Below are positions 1 through 5,099 of a DNA stretch of 6,004 nucleotides, in pieces (the stretch's first letter is position 1; each line of letters opens with the position of its first letter). Made by a program: the position numbers and the translations under genes. A model generated the notes under the pieces. That model ran no database searches. It was not told where the DNA came from and saw only the letters and a list, made by a program, of their open reading frames with translations. This DNA comes from Bacillota bacterium (lineage in GTDB: Bacteria; Bacillota; Clostridia; Peptostreptococcales; Anaerovoracaceae): positions 1-6,004 of the forward strand of contig JAFRLD010000042.1 of NCBI GenBank assembly GCA_017431395.1. The letters run 5' to 3'.

Positions 1-203
1 TGAAGATCGACAAATGGTATCCCTCCAGCCAGATCTGCTCCGGATGCGGATGCATCCACCCGGAGGTAAAGGATCTGAAGATGCGGGAGTGGTTCTGTGA
101 CTGGTGCCTGGAGTACCACGACAGGGACATCAATGCGGCGGTCAACATCCGTGAAGAGGTAAGCCGACTGCGAAGAGAGACCGAAATGCGTGAGAGCGCA
201 TAG
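1..203 (+). CDS. tnpB: TnpB/OrfB RNA-guided nuclease of IS200/IS605 family, C-terminal fragment (5' end outside window)
   Basis: The reading frame is open from the window edge (first full codon at base 3) to TAG at 201-203, giving 66 residues. The fragment carries the family's C-terminal signature: a four-cysteine zinc finger (C12-x2-C15 and C32-x2-C35 of the fragment) followed at once by HDRDINAAVNI (39-49), the RuvC-III region with its catalytic aspartate. This motif is intact, so the gene shows no sign of decay here. TnpB proteins are RNA-guided DNA endonucleases, ancestors of Cas12, that cut the empty donor site and so favour retention of the transposon; their guide RNA comes from the 3' end of the same locus. 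A charged tail (EEVSRLRRETEMRESA) follows the RuvC motif. Family membership is read from motifs and is secure; activity is not shown. Confidence 0.9.
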   Translation, partial: KIDKWYPSSQICSGCGCIHPEVKDLKMREWFCDWCLEYHDRDINAAVNIREEVSRLRRETEMRESA

Positions 204-325
204 GAAGCAATATCAAAAGAACCGTGGGGCGCACGGGGATAGCTCGCTGATACTGGCTAGAGTACCTGCCTTGAACGAGAAGCCCCCTCCTCTACGCCGT
301 CAGGCGTAGGTGGGAGAGCACGTCA
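1..325 (+). mobile_element. Right-hand part of an IS200/IS605-type (TnpB-bearing) insertion element
   Basis: The window opens inside a TnpB/OrfB gene. The roughly 120 bases after its stop codon contain the hairpin-rich sequence usual for the right end of IS200/IS605 and IS1341-type elements. The last strong hairpin, with arms CTACGCC (292-298) and GGCGTAG (303-309) and loop GTCA, is followed by GTGGGAGAGCACGTCAC; such elements normally end a few to about 20 bases after this hairpin. The boundary near base 325 is therefore an estimate. The left end, and any TnpA (Y1 transposase) gene, lie outside the window, so autonomy cannot be judged. No terminal inverted repeats or target duplications are expected for this family. 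Confidence 0.72.
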
Positions 326-345
326 CTCTATACCGCCTATACATA
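204..345 (+). ncRNA. Candidate omega RNA (reRNA) scaffold plus adjacent guide, 3' of tnpB
   Basis: Directly after the tnpB stop there is a non-coding stretch with clear secondary structure. A first hairpin has arms CCGTG (222-226) and CACGG (232-236) with loop GGGCG. A second has perfect 7-bp arms at 292-298 and 303-309 with a GTCA tetraloop, extended outward by an imperfect stem. GGGGC (226-230) is complementary to GCCCC (282-286), allowing a pseudoknot like those known in TnpB guide RNAs. In this family the RNA often begins inside the 3' part of tnpB, runs through the right end, and takes its guide from the flanking DNA. If the element ends near 325, the guide would be about 326-345, starting TCTATACCGCC. 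The exact 5' end, element end and guide length are inferred. Confidence 0.6.
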
Positions 346-396
346 ATTTGTCTACTTGCATGGGAGGAGATTCCGCCCGTGTTATATGATTTTTGC

Positions 397-462
397 TATT
401 GCCATATACTTCCATATGTTGTATAATTCTTCCATAAGGTATTTATTGGTATTATTGCCATA
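397..462 (+). promoter_or_regulatory. Repeated CCATA motifs across the promoter (possible operators)
   Basis: CCATA occurs at 402-406, 412-416, 432-436 and 458-462. The outer two lie within identical 10-mers TATTGCCATA (397-406 and 453-462); the inner two lie within identical 8-mers CTTCCATA (409-416 and 429-436). The first three are 10 and 20 bp apart, that is, on one face of the helix, and they surround the -10 box; the first overlaps the -35 box. This layout would suit a regulator binding cooperatively, but in AT-rich DNA such repeats can also arise by chance. No regulator gene is visible nearby. Confidence 0.35.
399..427 (+). promoter_or_regulatory. Sigma-A-type promoter for the pilus operon
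   Basis: A -35-like box TTGCCA (399-404) lies exactly 17 bp before a perfect -10 box TATAAT (422-427). Transcription would start near 434, giving a leader of about 50 bases before the Flp1-like start codon at 485. It sits in an AT-rich stretch that contrasts with the GC-rich genes on both sides. It is the only convincing promoter seen before the five-gene operon. The call rests on consensus match and spacing only. Confidence 0.7.
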
Positions 463-465
463 ATA
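450..465 (+). repeat. Short perfect inverted repeat in the operon leader
   Basis: TATTAT (450-455) and ATAATA (460-465) are perfect reverse complements around TGCC. In DNA this could be half of an operator. In RNA it would be a weak 6-bp AU hairpin ending seven bases before the ribosome binding site AGAGGG (472-477) of the Flp1-like gene. It is too weak and lacks a U tract, so it is not a terminator. Confidence 0.35.
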
Positions 466-484
466 AAGAAAAGAGGGATCAGAG

Positions 485-646
485 ATGAAATCAAAACTAT
501 TGCATTCTATCAGAAGCCGCCGCGGCATGGAACTCGTCCAGGTCGCCATCCTCGTCGCAATCGCTGTCGCACTCGGATTGATCTTCAAGACCCAGATCAC
601 CGACTTCGTCAACCGGACTTTCGAAGGCCTGAGCCATTTCAGCTGA
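485..646 (+). CDS. Flp1-like type IVb pilin (Tad pilus)
   Basis: This gene encodes a 53-residue protein, the likely structural pilin of a Tad (tight adherence) pilus. It has a short basic leader (MKSKLLHSIRSRRG), then one hydrophobic helix (about residues 17-34), then a short polar tail (KTQITDFVNRTFEGLSHFS). This matches the Flp1-like small pilins of Clostridia in size and pattern. Prepilin peptidase would be expected to cut after G14. A glutamate follows at +2 of the mature form (E16) and not at the +5 of classical type IV pilins. The start is supported by AGAGGG seven bases upstream. Its TGA overlaps the next ATG by one base (TGATG), so translation is probably coupled. It is the first gene after the promoter. 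It is close to the length at which gene finders miss ORFs. Confidence 0.82.
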   Translation: MKSKLLHSIRSRRGMELVQVAILVAIAVALGLIFKTQITDFVNRTFEGLSHFS

Positions 647-1065
647 TGAAGGGGGTCCTTCGAAACAGCCGCCGCGGCAGCGTGATCGCCGAGGCCTCTA
701 TGGTTCTGCCGCTTTTGATCCTGTCGGTCCTGACCTGCCTTCTGGTCTGCATGTTCTTTTATGATACGACCCTGCAGCAATGCCGGCTCCATCAGCTGCT
801 GCGCTGCGAGGCAGACGAACTGACAGGACATACTGTTAACCTGTCCCCTCCCGTGACCGATGAGAATCTCGATGAGGATGCTCTCACGGTCTCCGGGCAC
901 GGGGTATTCAAGACCGTATCGGGAAAGGAGCATATCGTCATGATCGATCAGGGAATCCTTCGCAGCAGAGTTTCTTCGGACATCGAAGGCCTGTGGCACG
1001 CGTCCGATGGAGTTACCTATGTCCGTTATTTCACATGCTTTAAAGACCTGCACGAAGAGAAATGA
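646..1065 (+). CDS. TadE-like pseudopilin/pilus assembly protein
   Basis: This 139-residue protein has the TadE layout: a basic leader with SRRG (8-11), a classical prepilin-type site in which the cut after G11 places glutamate E16 at +5 (SVIAE), a hydrophobic segment (about 13-38, with the AEASMVLPLLIL pattern typical of TadE-like proteins), and a soluble outer domain of about 100 residues with no recognised fold. TadE and TadF proteins are minor pseudopilins processed by the same peptidase as Flp and are needed for pilus assembly. The start has no clear Shine-Dalgarno and overlaps the Flp1 stop by one base, so it is probably coupled. Its own stop overlaps the next start (ATGA). The cysteines in and after the helix (C31, C35, C46, C54) could form disulfides, but this is not shown. 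Confidence 0.78.
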   Translation: MKGVLRNSRRGSVIAEASMVLPLLILSVLTCLLVCMFFYDTTLQQCRLHQLLRCEADELTGHTVNLSPPVTDENLDEDALTVSGHGVFKTVSGKEHIVMIDQGILRSRVSSDIEGLWHASDGVTYVRYFTCFKDLHEEK

Positions 1066-2339
1066 ACAAGATCCGCAGCCGCCGGGGAAGCAGCAGTGTG
1101 TTCCTTTGCATGATCCTCTCTGCGCTGGTAAGCATCTGCTTCGCCTTCATATACAGCACGATGGAATATAGTCTGGCCAGCCGGGCGGATGCTCTGATGC
1201 GCCTCAGCGGAGACTCGCTTCTGTCGGAATACGATCTGGACATTTTGGGGGAATACGGCCTGTTCCTTCTGCGCGGGGATGACCGGCAGCTGTCCTCGAA
1301 GCTTCGCCATTATCTCGGATACACTCTGGATCAGGAGCCTGACGCGCGCACTTCTGAAGTCCGAGCCAGCGGAGCATCGTTCACGGTCTCCGATCCTTCC
1401 GTGCTCCGCTCCCAGATCCTGAGCTTCATGAAGGACGGCGGCGCGCTAAAGCTGCGTCTGGAAGCGGACGCAGCTGGCGGTGAGGATGATTCGGGCAGTG
1501 GAGCTTCCTCCCAGGACCCCCACGCTCAGGCCGGAAGGTCTCTTCGTCACGGCCCTACCATCGCCTCCCTGCCCTCACGCCAGCTGCCTGAGCAGAGCCT
1601 GCTGGAGAAGGCGGAGGCTCTTGGCGGGCGGCTTACCGCTGCCGCTGATGTGGCTAGCATATTCTCCGATGGTACCGATCAGTATCTTCTCACGGACTAC
1701 GTGCTCGGCACCTTCAATTCGGCCCTCTCCCGAAGCCACCCGGAACATTTCTTCCTGCGGGAAACGGAATATGTGCTGTGCGGTGCCCTAACGGACCGGG
1801 AGAACCTGCAAAAAACAGAGCGGGCGCTCCGGACCCTCCGGCTCCCCTCCAACCTGGCCCATATCTATTCGGATGCGGCGAAGAGGGACGCCCTGGCAGC
1901 GGCCGCGGAATTGATCGCGCCGGGGCCGGGCGGCGCCGCGATCCAGGCCGTCCTCGCGACCGCCTGGGCATATGCGGAATCGGTCAATGACGCGAGGCTC
2001 CTGCTTCAGGGAGCACGGGTCCCCCTGGTCAAGGACGAGGCAAGCTGGGCTACTGATCTGGAGCACGTGCTTGAAGATACCGGGGACGGAGATGGCGTGC
2101 TCCGCCCGGATGTCATAAAAGGCCTGACCTATGGGCAGTATCTTCGGATCCTGTTTTTTGCAGAAGATCCGGACCTCATGACAGCCCGTATCCTCGACCT
2201 CATCCAGATCAATATGAGAAAGAACGTGGACGGGCACTTCCTGATCGGGGAGTGCTGCACCGGCATCACCATGGACGCTGTGATCAACGGACGGAGGTTT
2301 AGCTATGAGAAGCTCTATGAAAGGATATTATACCGTTGA
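1062..2339 (+). CDS. DUF5702-type Tad-associated membrane-anchored protein
   Basis: This 425-residue protein begins NKIRSRRGSSSVFL, with one membrane helix (about 13-31). It continues with a conserved-looking segment RADALMRLSGDSLLSEYDLDILGEYGLFLL (42-70), typical of the DUF5702 proteins that accompany Tad genes in Clostridia. A low-complexity, Gly/Ser/acidic linker (about 139-188) separates this from a C-terminal region. Near its end, about 357-387, is the family-like TYGQYLRILFF...LDLIQINMR motif. The molecular role of DUF5702 proteins is not established; their position and leader suggest a surface or minor pilus component. The leader carries the same SRRG as its two upstream neighbours but F14 stands where the +5 glutamate would be, so processing is doubtful. 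The start overlaps the previous stop by four bases (ATGA). The family call is from memory of sequence pattern. Confidence 0.72.
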   Translation: MNKIRSRRGSSSVFLCMILSALVSICFAFIYSTMEYSLASRADALMRLSGDSLLSEYDLDILGEYGLFLLRGDDRQLSSKLRHYLGYTLDQEPDARTSEVRASGASFTVSDPSVLRSQILSFMKDGGALKLRLEADAAGGEDDSGSGASSQDPHAQAGRSLRHGPTIASLPSRQLPEQSLLEKAEALGGRLTAAADVASIFSDGTDQYLLTDYVLGTFNSALSRSHPEHFFLRETEYVLCGALTDRENLQKTERALRTLRLPSNLAHIYSDAAKRDALAAAAELIAPGPGGAAIQAVLATAWAYAESVNDARLLLQGARVPLVKDEASWATDLEHVLEDTGDGDGVLRPDVIKGLTYGQYLRILFFAEDPDLMTARILDLIQINMRKNVDGHFLIGECCTGITMDAVINGRRFSYEKLYERILYR

Positions 2340-3060
2340 GGCCGCCATGCTCCTGCCGCTGGTGCTGCTCATGATCCTGGCGCTCGGATACATCACGAAG
2401 GCCGAAGGCAATTGGGAGAACGCGTTTCACTGCGCCATGGACGAAAGCATCCGAACTTCCTCCATGGCCTGCGATGGAGTCTCCGCTTATACCGCTGTCT
2501 ACCGGATCCCCCGCCGCATCCGGGCGGACGTGGAGGGATTGTCGGATGTGAATATAAGGGGTTTTCGCAGCGGATTCGCCGATGGGACCGCAGATGAGCT
2601 CACCGCCTATACCCTGCAGGCCACGGACAAGCTCCGGCTCCCGGCGGACCTCGGTCATCTGTTCCGGTTCTCAGCGGATGTGAAATACCGGGCTTTCGTG
2701 GGGACGCGAAGCGAAGGCGAGCCGCTCGGAACCGAGGGGCTCGAAGAAGGTCTTCCGGAAGACCCGGTATGGATCTTCCCGCTATCCGGGGAAAAATATC
2801 ATACGAAGACCTGCACCTATGTACGGGCCTGCGTCCACAGCATGATCCTGAACGCAGCGGTCCGCTCGCAGTTCAAGCCCTGCAGCAGCTGCCGCTCAGA
2901 TGAGCTGCCTGCCGGAAGCATCGTCTACTGTTTCGAAGGAACGGATACCGCTTATCACCGGGGGACCTGCCGGACGATCCATCGACATACGATGGTCATT
3001 GACCGGACAGAAGCCATCGATAAAGGATATACCCCCTGCAGCAAATGCGGCGGGTCCTAA
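2305..3060 (+). CDS. TadE-like pseudopilin with two C-terminal Cys/His modules
   Basis: This is a 251-residue protein. The leader is short (MRSSMKG); the cut after G7 would place E12 at +5 (YYTVE), followed by a hydrophobic helix (about 10-30, AAMLLPLVLLMIL), which is the TadE pattern. The middle (about 35-150) has no recognised fold. The C terminus holds two 42-residue modules that align without gaps: 155-196 (YH166, C170, PC193-x2-C196) and 207-248 (YH218, C222, PC245-x2-C248). Each has one His and three Cys with spacing suited to a metal site or disulfides. The second matches the YHxxxC...A...GYxPCxxC pattern seen in other Firmicutes proteins. This region should lie outside the membrane. 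The start at 2305 is supported by GGAGG (2293-2297) seven bases upstream; this makes the gene overlap the end of the DUF5702-type gene by 35 bases. A later in-frame ATG at 2317 lacks such a site. Confidence 0.78.
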   Translation: MRSSMKGYYTVEAAMLLPLVLLMILALGYITKAEGNWENAFHCAMDESIRTSSMACDGVSAYTAVYRIPRRIRADVEGLSDVNIRGFRSGFADGTADELTAYTLQATDKLRLPADLGHLFRFSADVKYRAFVGTRSEGEPLGTEGLEEGLPEDPVWIFPLSGEKYHTKTCTYVRACVHSMILNAAVRSQFKPCSSCRSDELPAGSIVYCFEGTDTAYHRGTCRTIHRHTMVIDRTEAIDKGYTPCSKCGGS

Positions 3061-3082
3061 AGAAAAAAAGGAGGAACCAACC

Positions 3083-3649
3083 ATGCCTGACCGCGGAGAC
3101 CGCATCATCCACTTCAAAAAGAATCCGTTCTACCGGCACGAACAGATCCTTCTGGCGAGCGGAAGCTTCGAAGGATTTCTTCCCATGTCCTTTCTGCGGG
3201 ACGAGAACGGCCTCACCGCCCGCTATCAATGCAGCGGCTTCGCCCCCCTCAGCAGCTACCGGATCGAGCGGACGGAAGACGCCCTGTACCTCATGGAGAA
3301 AGTCGTTCTGATCCTGCATGCTGCGCCGGAACACCTGCTCATCCCCGAGCGGATCCTGCTCCGCTGCCAGACGGTTTTTTTCAGCAAAAAAGACGATCGG
3401 ATAAAGATCGCCTATGTGCCAAGACCGAGAAATGATGCTGCGCCCGGTGCCGGATCCATATCCGGTTTTCACAGGGAACTGATCCTCCTTCTGACCCAGC
3501 TGAAACAGGACCTGCGTGATGGCCACGCGGACCTGCTCACCCGCCTGATCCGCGAGATCTATTATCAGGCCCTGGACACGAAGAGTCTTTTGCGGCAGAT
3601 CGGCCTGCTCCGCAAGGAGCTGTACGGTTCCCGGAACGCGCCTGGGTGA
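3083..3649 (+). CDS. DUF6382-like protein of the Tad gene cluster
   Basis: This 188-residue protein has no signal peptide or membrane helix and is probably cytoplasmic. Residues 1 to about 115 resemble the DUF6382 domain common in Clostridial pilus and secretion clusters: a beta-rich N-terminal part (GSFEGFLPMSFLRDENGLTARYQCSGFAPLSSY), then a helix (ALYLMEKVVLILHAA, 67-81), then LLIPERILLRCQTVFFSKKDDRIKIAYVPR (85-114). The last pattern recalls the region after the catalytic loop of (pseudo)kinases, but the HRD and DFG motifs are absent. An Ala/Gly/Pro linker (119-125) leads to a helical tail (130-182). Related proteins often carry an FHA domain at the C terminus; none is present here. The start is fixed by AAAGGAGG (3067-3074), eight bases before ATG; the frame is open further upstream but that part overlaps the TadE-like gene. 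The stop codon lies inside a tandem repeat. Role unknown. Confidence 0.65.
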   Translation: MPDRGDRIIHFKKNPFYRHEQILLASGSFEGFLPMSFLRDENGLTARYQCSGFAPLSSYRIERTEDALYLMEKVVLILHAAPEHLLIPERILLRCQTVFFSKKDDRIKIAYVPRPRNDAAPGAGSISGFHRELILLLTQLKQDLRDGHADLLTRLIREIYYQALDTKSLLRQIGLLRKELYGSRNAPG

Positions 3650-3738
3650 CCAACGCTTCAGGCTCCCGGGGCTCGACTGGGCGACCGGCTCCCGGGCCGC
3701 GCCTGGGTGACCGGTTCACAGGCCACGCCCATGTAATC
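3626..3738 (+). repeat. Degenerate 26-bp tandem repeat across the end of the pilus operon
   Basis: Four units can be aligned: 3626-3651, 3661-3686, 3687-3712 and 3713-3738, with nine extra bases (3652-3660) between the first two. Units begin near GGCTCCCGGG and end near CTGGGTGACC. The first and third units agree at 23 of 26 positions; the last is weaker (17 of 26 against the third). A further partial, degenerate copy may lie at 3742-3765. The first unit includes the last codons and TGA stop of the DUF6382-like gene. Because 26 is not a multiple of three and most of the array is past the stop, it is not a protein repeat. Confidence 0.7.
3683..3716. terminator. GC-rich hairpin between converging operons (possible non-canonical terminator)
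   Basis: CCCGGGC (3691-3697) pairs with GCCTGGG (3701-3707) around CGC, with one G-U pair. An outer stem ACCGG (3684-3688) with CCGGT (3711-3715) extends it across a small internal loop. It lies between the stop of the plus-strand pilus operon (3649) and the stop of the minus-strand nhaC gene (3778), where transcripts from both sides must end. Neither strand has a T run after the hairpin, so it is not a classical intrinsic terminator. Much of the structure follows from the partly palindromic 26-bp repeat. Confidence 0.35.
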
Positions 3739-3777
3739 GAAGGCCCGGGCGAAGTCCGGCGGACCAGCCTTTGCCCG

Positions 3778-5094
3778 CTAGCCCCTGTTCCGGAACCAGC
3801 GCCGCTTCGTGAAGAAATAGCAGAGCGGAACCACGTACAGGTAGAAGGAATACGGGATCGCCCCTATGCCTACGTCAAAGAACGTGAGCGGCACGCTGCA
3901 CGCGATGCACCAGGGGATCAGGCCAACCATGACGATAAGGGTGTTCTCCATATCGATGGCAAGCTCCTGCCGGCTCCCTCCGGTATCCAGATAAGGCTTC
4001 GTCATGAGGTCGTTGCACATCAGGGTCGCAATGGTCTGATTACAGAAGATCACACTCGTGAGGATCCCCACGATCACGGTGACCCCGTAACGTCCGATCT
4101 TCGTGCAGCCGCGGATCAGGATGTCCTGTACATCCTTCAGCATATCGGTCCCGCTGAAGATCCCGGAATAGGCGCAGGAAATGATCAGGATCCCCACGAC
4201 CTCCAGCATGGAAACAAGGCCTCCCCCGTCGAGGATCGCGCCGAGCCCCGCGCCGCTGCTATGGTATCCCAGGAAGCAGATCTGGATGACGTTCAGGAGA
4301 GGCTCGCCCTGTACGAGGCAGGCTACCAGGACCGCGCTGATGATACTGGAGCCGATAGAGATAAAGATCCCCACCTTAAGCAAAGGCAGGGCCAGCATAA
4401 GCACCGCCGGCACGAATGCCCAGGCTGAGAGGGAAAACTCGTTTTTGAAAGCCGCGATGATCTCCGGATCCACGTGGCTGATCGGATGGGTCACCGACAG
4501 GACTGTATAAGCCGCTGCTGTGATCAGGAGCGGGAGAAGTCCGCTCTTCATCATCAGCCGGACGTTCCCCATGATCTCTGTTTTCGTGACCCCGGCGACC
4601 ATGTTCGCACTGGAAGAGACCGGAGATCCCCTGTCTCCGAAATAGATGCCGGACATAAGGACGCCTGCGGTCAGGACCGGATCCACTCCTCCGCTCCTGG
4701 CCAGTGCCATGAAGATCACGCCCAGCGTGCCGGCCACCCCGAAGGAGGTTCCGATGGCATAGCTAAGCAGCGCCGACAGCAGATACGTGATCAGCAAGAA
4801 CAAAGGTGGCACGATCACCATCATCCCGTAATAGACGAATACGGTGATGGTCCCGGAGACCCGCCAGGCGGCCGTGATGAATCCAATGATCGCCATGACC
4901 TCTATGACCACCAGTGAGTCTTTGATGGACCCCCAGCTCCAGGCACCGAGCTGCTTTAGGGGATACCCTTTTCTCAGCCCCAGGGCAGTAAAAAGGACCA
5001 GCCCTACGAGCAAGGGCAGAATCAAAGACACCTTTAGGATCAGAGCAGCGACCATGCATGCTATGAATATGATAAACGCGATCAGAAGTCCCAT
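3778..5094 (-). CDS. nhaC: NhaC-family Na+/H+ antiporter
   Basis: This 438-residue integral membrane protein is hydrophobic throughout, with about a dozen membrane segments. Its length is usual for NhaC. The family shows in SGIYFGDRGSPVSSSAN (about 148-164), with its charged residues inside a membrane segment, and in DMENTLIVMVGLIPW (about 381-395). NhaC proteins exchange internal Na+ for external H+ (or related substrates) and serve pH and sodium homeostasis; relatives also exchange organic ions such as malate/lactate, so the exact substrate is not certain. I chose ATG at 5094, five bases after the YbaK-type stop. A TTG three codons upstream (5103) overlaps that stop (TTGA) and lies four bases after AGGGAG, so it is a real alternative giving 441 residues. 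Last gene of the minus-strand operon. Confidence 0.88.
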   Translation of the reverse strand: MGLLIAFIIFIACMVAALILKVSLILPLLVGLVLFTALGLRKGYPLKQLGAWSWGSIKDSLVVIEVMAIIGFITAAWRVSGTITVFVYYGMMVIVPPLFLLITYLLSALLSYAIGTSFGVAGTLGVIFMALARSGGVDPVLTAGVLMSGIYFGDRGSPVSSSANMVAGVTKTEIMGNVRLMMKSGLLPLLITAAAYTVLSVTHPISHVDPEIIAAFKNEFSLSAWAFVPAVLMLALPLLKVGIFISIGSSIISAVLVACLVQGEPLLNVIQICFLGYHSSGAGLGAILDGGGLVSMLEVVGILIISCAYSGIFSGTDMLKDVQDILIRGCTKIGRYGVTVIVGILTSVIFCNQTIATLMCNDLMTKPYLDTGGSRQELAIDMENTLIVMVGLIPWCIACSVPLTFFDVGIGAIPYSFYLYVVPLCYFFTKRRWFRNRG

Positions 5095-5099
5095 ATGTA

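Noticed and set aside
292..316. Intrinsic terminator from the hairpin after tnpB
   Set aside because: No T run follows the stem, and the structure is better explained as the conserved right-end/omega-RNA hairpin.
382..1053. Long minus-strand open frame opposite the Flp1-like and TadE-like genes
   Set aside because: It has no recognisable domain, runs through the promoter region, and lies antisense to two well-supported pilus genes. Its lysine/asparagine-rich end only reflects the AT-rich leader.
1714..2237. Overlapping open frames on both strands within the DUF5702-type gene
   Set aside because: They are Arg/Gly/Pro-rich shadows of a GC-rich coding sequence with no motif or ribosome site.
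2900..3082. Extended N terminus of the DUF6382-like gene
   Set aside because: The frame is open upstream, but this part overlaps the TadE-like gene, and a strong AAAGGAGG site fixes the start at 3083.
3626..3765. CRISPR-like array from the 26-bp repeats
   Set aside because: Units are adjacent with no unique spacers, apart from nine bases at one junction, and are too degenerate; this is a tandem repeat.
3646..4428. Long plus-strand open frame antisense to the nhaC gene
   Set aside because: It is rich in Arg, Asp, His and Pro with no motif, as expected for the reverse of a membrane-protein gene, while the minus strand encodes clear NhaC motifs.
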